Shown here: positions 20,061 through 32,328 of the stretch, piece by piece
Numbering within the stretch: position 1 is the stretch's first letter
Layout: every line of letters begins with the position of its first letter
Position numbers and translations under genes: made by a program
Origin: Coptis chinensis
Lineage: Eukaryota; Streptophyta; Magnoliopsida; Ranunculales; Ranunculaceae
DNA: 64,000 nucleotides
NCBI GenBank assembly: GCA_015680905.1
Contig: CM027380.1
Span: 106,545,001 to 106,609,000, forward strand
Direction: 5' to 3'
Notes under the pieces: generated by a model
The model's database searches: none
Told to the model about the DNA's origin: nothing
Seen by the model: only the letters and a program-made list of their open reading frames with translations

Positions 20061-20640
20061 ACAGGCAAGGGCAGATCGTATACATAGAAGACATTTTTAG
20101 CAAAGGCCAAGAAAATGGTTGTGGATTTTGGATTTTATGTAACTTTAGCTCACACACCCTCTCGCCACCATTCTTATATATTTTGTTTTGCACCCCTCCA
20201 TTCGCCAACTTCTATACTGAGTGGTGTACTATTTAGTGTCTTGACTTCACTTTATAAGATCCTCTTAGTCACCACTTGTACTCGATCAAATTTGTGCTTC
20301 TATCCTTGCGTCTTCACTAGAATTTACTACATTTGCATAGAAGAAATTTAATCTACAATAATATATATGGCTTCTTTAATACTTGCGACTTATTTATGGG
20401 TCAGTCACACTTTGTTTGTTGATTAAATAGTGTCCGGTGTTGGCTGATATTGCATTCCATTCTTATCAGTCAATAAGTTCACATATCAATGTAAGTGCCA
20501 AGTACATTGACACTGTGTTTTTCGGACAACTCATGCATAATTTTCTTGATCCAAGACTTACTAATGAATTTTCCTTTGCAGTGTAATTTTCATGATGTCA
20601 GCAATGACATCCTTGCATATTTCCAGGAACTTTTGTATGT

Positions 20641-21296
20641 TTTTCATCTGTGCTCAGCCTGTTTAATTTAATGGTTTAATGCCCTACATAACCCCAGGCC
20701 AGAAACAATTATTTTAACAGATTATAAAATGGGCACTTGCAGTCGTTGCAGAGTCAGAGTGGTTCCATAACCTTTGAAGTTTGAATATCAAGTCGTAATG
20801 CACAAGTCAGCAACCTTGTCTGATCACACATTCACACCACAACCATTCTAATTGCACATTTGCATTGAAAGTGCTTTCATAAGACAAATTTCTCATATAA
20901 AAATTAAATCACTTATATCTATAGCTCGGTTACTGAAGCCTCCGTAGGAGTATAGAAGCCCCTTCCATGTAAGATAATCAAACATGGCAGAAACACAAGG
21001 ATCCGGGAAGACAAATTTCATTCCCTCCAGTCTTCCTAAAAAACCTTTGGACCTGCACCAAATAATAGCATTAATTTTGTAACTGACATCATTCTGAACA
21101 ACTCTTGGAACACGACTTTAATTGATAACATGTTTACATCTGATATAGCTAATGAGATATATAAGATTAATCTTAGTAATGATTCTGAAGAACAACTTTG
21201 GATCTGGACGGTGTAAAGCAAATGGTAAGTTTTTGATAAAATCTACTTATAGGTTATAACTCGTTTATGGAACTTTCTAAGCTCTTAGCACAAGAA
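20641..21296. other. Non-coding stretch
   Basis: Nothing recognisable except a 24-base stretch at about 20938-20961 (GCCTCCGTAGGAGTATAGAA core) whose reverse complement recurs at 33078-33098 in the tandem repeat there. Confidence 0.45.
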
Positions 21297-21339
21297 TTAA
21301 ACAATTTGTAAGGCCAGTTCTAAATTATACTCTACCCAC

Positions 21340-22282
21340 TAAACATTTTTTTTGTTAAGAGACATATTGGTGATGATGATTCCTGTCCAAGATGCAGTCA
21401 GAATCCTGAATCCATTGATCATGCTCTTATTAATTGCCCTCGTCTGGCTGCTATATTGTTTAGTAGCTCTCTTTCACTCAAAATCGAACATACTTCAACC
21501 TTTAGGGACTTCCTAATTCAAATCATAGCTGAACCTCATGACAAGGACACTATCCTCCATAATTTGACCCATTATGCAAATCTTTCCTACTTCATATTGG
21601 TTCGATAGAAACCAACTAAATGTTCACAGTAAGTTAGTAACTACAAACCATATACCATTTCTCAACTCTTAGCACAAGCTAGAGCATTTTTCTTACCTTC
21701 ACAACCTCGACCAACTAGTAAATACTATATTCCAAGGAACATGAAGCTCGACTTGCATTTGTTAACAACAGATGGAGGTTAGTTATGATGAGATGTAAAA
21801 AAAAGGTGGTATTGGCTTTACCATTAGTAAATGGTCGCATGATATTATGGTCGCAGGCAGCAGGGGGTGTGTTGTCTGTGGAGCCAAGGAAGCAGAATTT
21901 TGAGCTCTTTGTTTAGAAAAAGCTTTGCAACTTGCAATTGACAAGATCGTGGTCATCTCAGATTGCAAAAGTATGGTTGATGCAGTTAATGGTCAGCCTG
22001 AATGCTCATCTTGGGAGCTAGAACATCTTAAGTTGATGATCCTAAACATCAGGAAATCTTTTGTTTTTGTAGGATTGTGTAGTTTTGCCATCGCAATGTA
22101 ACTCATCATCCTCACTTTCTTGCTGAGGCTGCAAAAAGTCGCATAGACTTGGGATGTATTTGTACTGTTGTACCTGTCGGTCGGTCGTTTGTTTAATCGA
22201 GTCAAGGATGGGTTTTATGATGTAATTTATTGTAATATCTTGATTATTCATGGATCGGTTTTGTGTTTTTTTTAAAAAAATC
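21340..22282 (+). mobile_element. LINE 3' end: zf-RVT and RNase H remnants (copy B)
   Basis: Same content as at 14400-15318: CPRCSQNPESIDHALINCPR and ALQLAIDKIVVISDCKSMVD are readable, with stops between. It has a 15-bp block and a 16-bp direct-repeat block (ATGGTCGCA twice, near 21831-21856) not seen in copy A. Confidence 0.75.
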
Positions 22283-22532
22283 TTTACGTTGGACTTGAGT
22301 TAACCATAGTTTAGGATTTTTTATTAAATTAAGAATGCATGCATGGTTTATGTACTAGTCACAGTTCTAATTTCATTAGGAAATCAAAAAAATTATATTT
22401 CTGGTCTGATGCGTGAGTATAAGAAGCAGAGTTGGATTTGAGTTAAATAAACATAGTTTAAGATTTTATTTTCTATCAAGTTATGAATTACCCCAAAAAA
22501 AACACAAAAGATAGTAAATGTAGCAGTAAGAT

Positions 22533-23178
22533 TTGGAGTTGGAGCAACCAAGTATTTATATCAAGTTCATTATGAATTTCACTGTTGAAAATCGAATTAC
22601 TAAGATTGTGAGTAAAAGCATCAATATGGAATTAAGCAATTTTGACCAGCTAAAAGAGTCCCATACAATAGATCCTGTTACTGGGCAAGAATATACTATA
22701 CAGCTGGTGCCTAGAAGGCGATTTTCAAATCCTCGCCACTAAATTGCTAAGACTGATTGCTGTGGACGTCTCTCATCCACCACATGTTAATAGAGCTCCT
22801 ATAATCTTTAATGGGGCTCTACATTGGATGATTAACGATCAAGAATACAGGAGAGTGTTTGAGGTTTGGCCACATTGTTCACATTCTATTGTGATATTCA
22901 ATATGGAACGGGAGGAGTTTTCCACAATGCCACACCCAGGAAAGCAATGTGACTCGAAAAGAAGCAGACGTGGAAGCCATACAAGAATACGGCGACAATT
23001 TGTTATTGCGTGTGTATTACAAAAACTTGTTCCTTACAATCTAAGGCTGGGTACATTTGTAAGAGTTGGGCCAATCAGTTACTTCAGAGCTAAAAACGTT
23101 ATGCTGGAGAATCAATTTATACATGCAGTCGTATATAGTTTTTTTTTTTTTTTTTATAAGCCAGTCGTATATAGTTGA
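22533..23178 (+). pseudogene. F-box-associated domain fragment, copy B
   Basis: It reads NGALHWMINDQEYRRVFEVW then IVIFNMEREEFSTMPHPGKQ, and jumps to KRSRRGSHTRIRRQFVIAC. Compared with copy A, the GLLEMEGHLCFPDNSSSEVL segment (about 190 bp) is deleted between two similar purine-rich AAAAGAAG-like stretches. No F-box; not functional. Confidence 0.7.
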
Positions 23179-23550
23179 TTTGATAAATGTTAAAACTCCA
23201 GCAAGGAAAATGTTGTATTTCTCTACAAGCTACATCACTTGTAACTAGCAAGCAGAACTTTACCGCCAATTTACACCATCATCTTCTTGTTAGCTACGTT
23301 AGTTTAGCAGAACTTGTGCTGGTATATACTACGTGCTCATTGCAGAAGTAATTGACATTTGATTTGTGGTACATATATATTCAAGAATAGCTATTAGATG
23401 TGCATCATACAAAACCCACAAAGATAAGTAGAGGAGAACGTTGTCAACTTAATTAACTTTAATTTTCTGAAACGAACTGAAGTGATATGAATCTTCATCA
23501 GTATACTAGTACAACAAATTGTTTAATACAGTTTGCTTCGTAAATGATAA

Positions 23551-25461
23551 TTACTCATCATGAGTTACTCCACCCATTTTGTCACTCACACAAGATGTTG
23601 GGCTGTAGAGACAGATGCGTAGATCTCCCTGGACCATTAGGTTGTGAAAATGGCTTTTGTACAAGTCCCAAAACTCATCACTGTCAAAGGAAACAACAAT
23701 ATAGTCTATACAGTGAGGATTTCAATGCAAAAAGTTTTAGGGGATGTGAAGCAGAATTAATAACACAATTACACAAGAACACAAAAAAAACCAAGGCTCG
23801 GAATTTTTTTAAATCTATAGAGTTCCATAGCTATACCTGACTTGCGGAAGAGTAAGCAATGAATAGCCTTTTGCATCTGTGTGCATGTCCATCACAATCA
23901 CTGATAGCCTCGAAAGCCCCAAAGCATCCATGTCAATTAACTTTTTAATCCTATACATAACATTTAGCACTAAGTCATTAGAAGATGGAGGTGCAGCAGG
24001 TGCTCAGAACATTGACGCAAGTTGTTAGAAGATCCAAAATTTGGAGTCGATTCATAAGCCATATATGATTCAGTAAGTATGCTCGATCACTAGTTGACTT
24101 GTGATAAGTTAATTAGACGATTAACTTAATTTATTTTGCTAATTTGTACTTTGATTAAGATCTTTGCACCAACTGTCATATGCTTATGTAGCCTGTATTT
24201 TGTTGGAATAGGATGGTTTCAAGCCTCCTCTGGTGTAGAGAAATGCTCTTTTAGACTACTGACTACAGATTATCTCTGATAAACTAAAAAGATATAAATG
24301 AAATACAATTTATAGTATGAAAGGTAAAACAAATTTCTGATGCACTGCAGGTACGATATTGTTCACGAGTTACCTGATCCTGGAGTTTCATATGTTTCCC
24401 AAAGAGCTTTGCAGCACGGCATTCTACTCTGTTAACAGTCACAAACCCCTAGCAGAGATCAATAAATTAAACTTTTCAACTATTTGTAGGGAAAAGAAAA
24501 TCGTGAATTTTCTTAATCTATAAATCATAATAATTTAGACATTATGAATGCAAGGGAACCTGAGAAGCTCCAGAGATCTTATAGCAGATGTACTGATAAC
24601 AAGAATTGCTGGGTTCCCTGGGTCAACAGTTCCCTCTAAAAGCTTCCCTTTGAAGAGCTCTTCTTTCCATGACGTTCCAAAGGCATCCTTCATATGTGTG
24701 CTCAAAGCTCAGGATCCTGATATAGCTCCAGAATACATGTATCTGGACATTACAAAAAAATCATAGGACAAATTACAATATGAGTTGATTAGACAAAAAA
24801 TGTTAAGATGCCCAATAAAAATTGGATTCAGAATCGTGGAATAACCACTTAGAAACTGATTGTTGGTAATAAAAAATAAACGCATACGAAGTTCACAATT
24901 TATATTTTTTAACTTGGGCATTTACACAGCATAGAGTGCCAGAAACAGTTTAGAGAAGGCCATCATACAAAATGTCAGGAAATTTCTCCAAAACTAGTTA
25001 TGAATGAGAAAACAACATTTTACAAAATATCTACATTACTTGGTATCAAAGTATCCAGAATGAATTGTGTCTGCCAGTTGTTTAGTAAACGATATTCGCA
25101 GCAAATGGTTTTTCATATTACCAACAAAGTAGCTATACAAACACTAACAAAGAACTTTAACATACAAAGAAAAAACCTTTTTCTTCCGCATTGCCCATTA
25201 CATATAACTTAATAAACCCAACATTTATAAAACATGAAAAAAAGAAAAAGAAAAGGTGGTACCTTTGAGTGATTCCAACTCAAGAGAAGATAGTTTAAGA
25301 CCATTAGCAGATTGAAACCAGTTCAGAAAGAAGCTGAGATGTTCTGAAGCAGGAAGAGAAGACGAAGGAACAAGAGAAGCAACTGATGTTGGGTTGTTGT
25401 CTTGTTTTTGTTTCTTGTTCTTCTTTTGTTTGGAAACGACTCTTTTTTGCCCAGCAGCCAT
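23551..25461 (-). pseudogene. CMSS1 homologue (U3/90S pre-ribosome-associated), damaged
   Basis: Five exons match plant CMSS1: 25461-25263 (MAAGQKRVVSKQKKNKKQKQ, then LSFFLNWFQSANGLKLSSLE), 24742-24560 (STHMKDAFGTSWKEELFKGK, ILVISTSAIRSLELLR), 24428-24374 (VECRAAKLFGKHMKLQDQ), 23950-23837 (RIKKLIDMDALGLSRLSVIV, MDMHTDAKGYSLLTLPQ) and 23680-23551 (DEFWDLYKSHF to TAA). The yeast and human relatives (Cms1/CMSS1) associate with early 40S ribosome assembly; the lysine-rich N-terminus fits a nucleolar protein. Exon 2 starts DTCILELYQDPEL and then hits a stop, because bases present in the copy at 53.6 kb are missing. The exon between LQDQ and RIKK is not seen either. I therefore call it a pseudogene, although splice signals are otherwise kept and an alternative acceptor cannot be excluded. 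Confidence 0.75.
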
Positions 25462-26136
25462 TTTCTGTGTGGTGTTCTTACTCGTTAGTTCTTACACCTT
25501 TGATTTTATTTGCACCCAAAACATCTTTGAGTACACCCACACCCAAACTATATATCCATATGACGTACAACGCCGATCATATCAATGCTAGACCTTAATG
25601 CTTCATATCAAATTTAAATTTAAGACTTAGAAATGGTCTTTAGAAATCAAACTCAACAAAGAGATACTAGCGTAACAAAACTATAACTGACCTCAATATC
25701 ACTTCTACCAAGGATCCTGAAGCCTTCTTGTTCCTCTTCGAATTCCAGACTTGCTGACCTTGAGACTCCTGTAGACAGCAATCAGCCTAGCATGCACAAC
25801 ATTCTGCAATCAGGCCGTGCCTATGGTGGTGTTGTTTGACCTGCATTATAAACGTTCGTTGTCAAAAAAATTCATTAGTTCCAAATCCAAGTTCTATGAA
25901 ATTGAAACAAAACCTCTGTAAAGAAGTGAATATTCTGAATGAACAACAAACTTTAGAGCATTATGCAATGGTTCAATGAAGTGCTATGAAATATTAGAAA
26001 GGTTAAGAGTTCAAAAGCCAAATGTAGCAAACATATATCACATATGTAAAATTAAACATAATAATTGTCACCTGTTTTTGATAGATGAGGCTGCATACAA
26101 ATGAACTCTCCGCAAAAGAACTAATTCACATTTAAT
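25462..26136. other. Stretch between CMSS1 and NLR fragment
   Basis: This is the probable 5' flank of the CMSS1 copy. Around 25680-25850 one + strand frame is open and non-repetitive (SRLADLETPVDSNQPSMHNI, then LQSGRAYGGVV and a stop), possibly a gene-end fragment. I do not recognise it. Confidence 0.3.
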
Positions 26137-27185
26137 TCACCTTTTGAATGAACAAGTATCGGCTTTAATGACAATGTTGGGAATGTGTGTTAAGATGCTC
26201 CTGCCCTCTCTGCTACGTTCACTCATAATAGGGCAAATGCCGATTTGCAAATTACGAAGCATGGTGAGTGGTTTCAACTCATCTGGCTTGTAATCAAGGA
26301 ATTGGCATTCTCCAAAAAACAATTCTTGAAGTGACGTGAGTTGGTTTAGTCCTTGGGGAAGAGAAGAATGCGGAAAATCTAGAATTTCAAGAGACTTGAG
26401 GTTGCTGTTGTGGGTGATGGACATTAATGAGATTGAAATAACACCTACATCTTTCCATAATTTCAGACTTTCAAGCTGAGGAGGAAATAGGTAGTGTGGT
26501 ACCACCTTCAGTTTTGGGCAATTACTAATCGTTAGGGTATTGAGATGGGGCATGATATTAGTGTTATTACTTGTTGGGACATCATGCTCCTCCTCCTCCC
26601 ACTCTGGCAATCCTTTCAATTCAAGCAATCTCAATTTTGGAAACAACACCACTGACGATGACAACGAAGACATTGAAGCATCATTTCCAACCCTCAAAAT
26701 ATCCGCGCCCAACTGTTTCACAGCAATTAGATCTAGTAGATGGAGCCGTTCAAGAAATTGTAATTTGCCTAGAGCGGGCAACACCTTCAAATTTGGGCAC
26801 CGGAAAAGTATCAAGTGGATAATATTGGACAATACAGATTGGACTGAGAACATCCAAGGAGGGAACGTGAAGCCAACATAGCTTTGTATTACCAATTCTT
26901 CCAAGCTGCTTTTGTGTGGTCCCAGATTTTCAAGAACACCTTCCATCCTTGTGGGACTTTCAAGAACACCTTCCATCCTTAGTATGTACTCTTCGCTGAC
27001 GTCACTTACATCTTCATTTTCTTCCCAGAAGTCCTTATCTCCAAAATTCAACTTCAACTCTGAAATGTTTTTCTTCTTTTGCAATTCTGCCTGCTTAGCC
27101 TCATTCACATTTTTTACATGCCTTAACCCCGTAATAGCTAGTCCTCCTTTTAGAAAAATTGAGATTTCCTAGTTCCCCAATCAAA
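26137..27185 (-). pseudogene. NLR leucine-rich-repeat fragment
   Basis: C-terminal LRR of an RGA-type NLR, close to the genes at 1.3 and 57.5 kb, ending at the stop after DTCSFKR. It keeps the LRR block between CPNLKVLPALGKLQFLERLH and CPKLKVVPHYLFPPQ, which both other copies lack. It carries an in-frame 30-bp tandem duplication (MEGVLESPTR, then MEGVLENLGP). Upstream, a T-run with one extra base near 27165 shifts the frame after GELGNLNF. At about 27185 homology stops at the copia sequence. CC, NB-ARC and the first LRRs are absent. Confidence 0.85.
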
Positions 27186-30100
27186 GTCAAGAGATTACTA
27201 AGCACCGGCGACTTGGATAGCGAAGATGGAATCCTTGAGATGATAGACCTTTAGTAAAGATATCTCGCTATCTCGATCCTCGTGTACAAAGATATTGAAT
27301 ATCCACTACTTTATTAACAACCAACTCTCTTATATAGTGATAATCAATTTCTACATGCTTAGTGCGAGCATGAAAGATAGGATTATTGGCTAAGGCTATA
27401 GTAATATTGTCACATAATATGAGAGGAGGTTTCAGGTATAGTAATATGTAAGTCTTTCAATAGTAAGCAAACCCAATAGATATCTGCAGCTGTGTGTGCT
27501 AGAGATCGATATTGACTTTGACTTGAGGCGTGCACAAGATATCTTTGCTTTTTGACCAAGAAAGAAGATTACTCCCCAAAAATACACAGAATCCAGTCGT
27601 AGATCTCCTATCAATAGGACATCCATTAATCTGCATCGGTATGCTTGAATAATGAAGGAACTCTTTGCAAACCACACTCCATAATCAATTGTACCTTTCA
27701 GATATCTGATGATCCTCTTGACTACTGCTAAATGAGTAGACCTAGGAGAGTGCATGAACTGACATACTAAATTAACAGCAAAAGAGATGTCAGGCCTAGT
27801 CCAAGTAAGATATTGTAATGCTCCCACTAAGGACCTATAAGATGTAGGTTATGCTAACAACTCTCCTGAATGAGAATCCAATTTACAACTTGATGAAATA
27901 GGTGTTGAAATTTGGTTTAGCATCAATCATGTTAGCTTTTTTGTAATAAATCATAAGTATACTTTGTTTGACAAAAAATATACCCCTTGAATCTCTTTGA
28001 GCCTCTAGTCCCAAAAAAATAATGAAGTAAACCTAGATCCTTCATAGCAAATGTAGAACTTCACTAAGCGTGATGACTTGCGGATAATACTCAACTTTAG
28101 AACTTCCTGTAATAAGGATATCATCCACATAAACTAGAATGTAAGTAATAGACTTCTGACCTTTTTTAATGAACAAGGAATGATCTGCTTCAGATGTAGT
28201 GAATCCAAGTGCCAATAAAGCTTGAAATAACTCCTCATACCAAGCACGAGGGGCTTGTTTAAGTCCATAGATGGATTTCAGAAGTTTACAAACATAGTGA
28301 GGCTTCAGAGGATCAATGAACCCTTGTGGTTGCTTCATAAAGACTTGCTCCTTTAAGTGACCATGCAGAAAAGCATTGGAGACATCCAACTGCCTTATTT
28401 CCCAATTGAAACTGACTGCAAGTGATAAGATGAGTCTTATAGTAGTAGGCTTGACAACAGGACTGAAAGTTTCTAAGTAATCAAATCCATACTGCTGATT
28501 GAAGCCTTTGGCAACTAACCTTGCCTTGTGTTTATCAATAGACCCATCTGCTTTTTGCTTCAACCTAAAGACCCATTTATTATCAACTATATTCTGAGCT
28601 GAGGAAGGAGGAACTAAAATCCAGGTTCTATTTTTAAGCGGTGCATTAAATTCAGAAACCATGGCATCTTTCAAAGCGAGTCCTTAATAGCTTGAGTATA
28701 ACATGTTGGAGTTGATGGAATTTCAGAAAGAATAGTGTGTAAAGCATGAGGTAAGGGATGTTTAGTTGTATGAAACACCTTTGGTTTGAAAATACCTTGT
28801 TTGGCTCTTGTTTGCATGTTATGAGTGTTGGATGAAGATGGTAAAACCTGAGAAAGAGTGGATGATTGAGGGACCGATAATTGTTGGAACTGTGTTGATA
28901 GATTGAGATTGAGAAGAGGTTGTATTGATAGTCTTACGTTGAGAAGAAGTTTGAAGAGGTGATATTGAAGTGGATTGTTTTAGAAACTATTGAGGAATAT
29001 CAAGTGGAGAAGTCAGTGAAGAAGAATGGCCTTTAAAAGGAAACTGATTTTCATTGAAGATAACATGCCTTGAAATGAAAACTCTACCAGACTCAATATG
29101 AAGACACCTGTAACCTTTTTGATTTAAAGAATAGCCAATGAAAACACATAGTTTGGACCATAACTCTAACTTGTTATTAGTATAAGGTCTCAACCATGGA
29201 AAACAAGTGCAACCAAAAACTCTGAGTGTAGAGTAAGTAGGTTTTCTGTTAAAAAGTTTTTCCCAAGGTGAGATGAAAGGAAGAGAAGAAGATGGTAATC
29301 TATTTATAAGATAGACTGAAGTCGAAAAAAGGTCTACCCAGTATTTTGAAGGAAAGCAAGACTGAGAAATGAGAGTTCTAGACATATCCAAAATGTGTCT
29401 ATGCTTCCTTTCCACAACTCCATTTTGCTCTGGAGTATGTGGACAAGTGAATTGATGAGCAATCCCAGATTTATACAGAAAACTTTCAAGAGCATCACTA
29501 ACAAACTCTCCACCATTATAAGATCGTACTATTTTTTTATTTTATGAGAGAAAATTTTCAATAAAGGATTTAAAGGATTGGAATCTGAGAATAGAATTGA
29601 GATTTAAGGTGTAAGGAAAAGAACTAACAATACTTTGAAAAATCATCGACAATAGTAGCAAAAATCTATTGCCACCCATGCGGAAACAAGTGGAGATGGA
29701 CCCCAAAGATCCATGTGTAACAATTGTAAAGGTGTAGTAGATTCACAAACTGAAGATGTAAAGGGAAGTTTTGTAATCTTTCCTACAACACAATCATTAC
29801 AAAAAAAACGTCTTTGATGACTTTGAACATCAATGCATCTTGTTTGAAGAAGCTTGTGAAAGATAGGAGTGACAGGATGTCCAAGTCTACTATGCCAAAT
29901 TGAACTTGATGCTTTATTAGAGAGAAGAGTTAGGGATTGAATGGTGATGGGACTGTGATGATAGATGCAAAGGGTAGAGACCATTCTTAGTTTGTCCTTG
30001 GAAAAGAATCCTCCCCGATGCCATGTCCTTGATAAAAAAGGCAAAGGGAGTAAAAATAAGCATACAATGATTGTCAGATACAAACTTATGAACACTAAGA

Positions 30101-32030
30101 AGATTGTGTTTTATGTTAGGAACATGTAAAATCTTTTTCAGATGAAGAGTATTATCAGTATGAGGGACACGAAATAAAGTAGATCCAATGTTAAGAATTT
30201 GCAAACCTTAGCCATTTCCAACAAGTACTTTGTCCTTTCCTTTGTACTCTGCATGAGATGACATGTTATTTAGATTAGCAGTGAGATGGTTTGATGCTCT
30301 AGTATCAGCAAACCAACATGAATCATTCTGCTGAGAAGTGGGTATGAAGTCATTCTGCTGAGAGTTCTAAAACTGATAAGAATTATCATGCTGCTGAGGA
30401 TTCTGAAACTGATAAGAATCATCATGCTGCTGAGAATTCTGAAACTAATAAGAATCATTCCGCTGAGTATTAAATTGAGAATCATTAAATTGAGGATTTG
30501 TATCATTGAAACTTGCCAGCATGGCAAGTTTTGCAGGTGGCATCCTTCCAATGAAACTATGATTCATCCTGTTGTGACAGTCCAAAGCAATATGACCAAA
30601 CTTATTACAAATTTGGCATTGAGGTCTGGATGATCCAGAAGATGACCCAAAAGAATTGTTATAACCACCTTGATTGTAGCCACCACCATTATTATTATAT
30701 GAACTATTATAATAACCACCACCATTATTATTATATGAACTATAGAAGATCCATTTGCTCTACCAGTCCAGTTTCCTCTATTATTTCCTCTGCCATAATT
30801 TCTACCATTTCCTCTGTTAGAATCATAAGAACCTCCGCCAAAGAAGATTAAAAGCTGCAAATGCTTGATGAATCGCCTTTTAATTGATTACGCCTCTGTT
30901 TCTTTGAATTAAAGTGATCTCTTCATTCAATAATAAACCATGTAACTCTTTGAATAAACATGATCATTAGTTGATTTGGTTCGATTGAGGTAGTGAATGA
31001 TTTATACTCTTCGTGTAATCCTCTCAAGGCATGATATATCAAATCAGAATCTACAACGGGTGATCCCGATCTTCGCAAGAGTATCGGCTATTATTTTGAT
31101 ATTCTTCAAGTATTCAGCCATAGACAACTCTCCTTTCTTCAGATCTTGTAACCCGATTCTTTAATTGCATGACATGAGCGTTTCGTAAAACTGTAAAAGC
31201 CAAAAATCTCTTGCAGGTTGGCAATCCCACCACATAAGGCAAAATTTCCTCGGATAAAGTAGAATTTATCCAAATCAACAACACTTGATCTCTTTTAATC
31301 CAAGCAATATATTCGGATTAATAGTATTTGTGATACTTCCATTTTACTCATAAGAAACTTAGAAGGACAGAGATCAAGTACCTTCAATAAGATCCATTAG
31401 ATCATAAGTTTTCAAAACTGGTAAGAAAAGTTGCTTCCACATCAAGTAATTCTCCTTTTGAGCTTGGAGGAACCATGTTGGAGATGTTCTCGGAAGGAAT
31501 AAGACGTAGTTGACGGTGGAACAACCATTGGAGCATTAAAGCCCGTGAAATTATAACTTGGAGTAGGAATTGAATTATAAGAACCTTGATAACCTTGAGG
31601 TTCTTTGATTGAATTGAGAACTTTGATATTGTTGTTGAAATCTTTGATTTTGTAGAAAAAATGAATGAGAATTCGGATTTTGTTGTTGAAATTGAAGTGT
31701 TGATGCTGAATTTTTGAGCGCAGTACCAAGATTATGAATTGAATCTTGATTCCGAACGAAATAGCCGGAAGAACAGCCCGGCGACATTGTTTTGAAAGAA
31801 TTAGCGGAAGAACAAAGATCGGCATTGGTTTGATGATTAACCCCATTACTTTGATCGGTAATTTGATGAAAAGCTTGATTTTCAGCTCCATTTGAATTAG
31901 GGTTTGATGGCAGAGAAGTTTGATTTGTTTTGCCATTTGGATTGATTGATTGGAATTGATAAATGAGGATTAGGAATTTTATTGATGGATCGATGAACGC
32001 CTCAAGGCGATTTTCTTGCTCTCATACCAA
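27186..32030 (-). mobile_element. Ty1-copia retrotransposon, truncated and degenerate
   Basis: In element orientation (right to left): a PBS-like TGGTATGAGAGC at 32025-32014 (one mismatch to the initiator-tRNA-Met type); gag around 31940-30560 ending in a zinc knuckle CQICNKFGHIALDC; protease near 30300 with DTRA in place of DT/SGA; GAG-pre-integrase (SSIWHSRLGHPVTPIFHKLL) near 29900; integrase end (MERKHRHILDMSRTLISQS); reverse transcriptase 28674-28042 ([17 protein letters not shown], then [14 protein letters not shown]); RNase H 27827-27200 (GALQYLTWTRPDISFAVNLV). Order PR-INT-RT-RH marks the copia superfamily. Stops and frame shifts are frequent. No LTR pair was found: the left end stops just after the RNase H end, against the NLR fragment. 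Confidence 0.85.
30330..30745 (-). repeat. Short tandem repeats inside copia gag
   Basis: Two arrays of about 36-bp units. At 30355-30475 units read (minus strand) as QQHDDSYQFQNS-like 12-residue repeats. At 30655-30745 units read as YNNNGGGYYNSS-like repeats. Both flank the zinc knuckle, a usual place for low-complexity gag sequence. Confidence 0.7.
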
Positions 32031-32328
32031 AATAGATTTACTGAAACTAATGTTTTTATTGATTTTTTATCAAGTTCTTACATCCTGTATTTATACTATT
32101 CATTACACAGAAAACACAAAAACGGTTACAAGTCTGTTTCAAGATAATGAGCTGGCACTGACTTCTCTTGTCTCTAGCTTTGACTGAAGTCTTCCTTAAT
32201 ATAAAGGGTGTTGTACTTTTTGTCATAGTGGCTTCCACTTTTCTGTTGCTATTGTATTTTTTCATGTCGTCGCGATTCATTTGGATTCTAATCGTACTTT
32301 TTTGCATTGGTGGTTCCCAGAATCCCAG

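Larger units (their letters stand above)
17451..20640 (+). pseudogene. Exon remnants of an unidentified gene
   Basis: Three short pieces look like exons on one strand: 17451-17522 (DDLPDSACYRFYCNILINKA, with AG before and GT after), 18758-18808 (VVIEPDSQLLMMAVNRK, AG/GT) and 20582-20636 (CNFHDVSNDILAYFQELL, AG before). They read as conserved protein rather than noise, but I cannot name the family and no start or stop is evident. A MITE and a LINE fragment lie in the spaces between them. Confidence 0.4.
21297..23733 (+). repeat. Segmental duplication, copy B
   Basis: Direct repeat of 14363-16953. The right edge joins seamlessly to the rest of the CMSS1 gene, so this is probably the source copy. 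It keeps CATGACAAGGACA near 21538, which A lacks, and has a T-run insertion near 23142-23156. Confidence 0.9.

Noticed and set aside
25680..25850. Possible coding end (LETPVDSNQPSMHNILQSG)
   Set aside because: No recognised family, no start and no convincing splice borders; noted only as a non-gene stretch.
30270..30860. Repetitive open frames resembling short tandem-repeat proteins; possible CRISPR-like spacing
   Set aside because: They are 36-bp gag repeats of the minus-strand copia element read in other frames, with no unique spacers.
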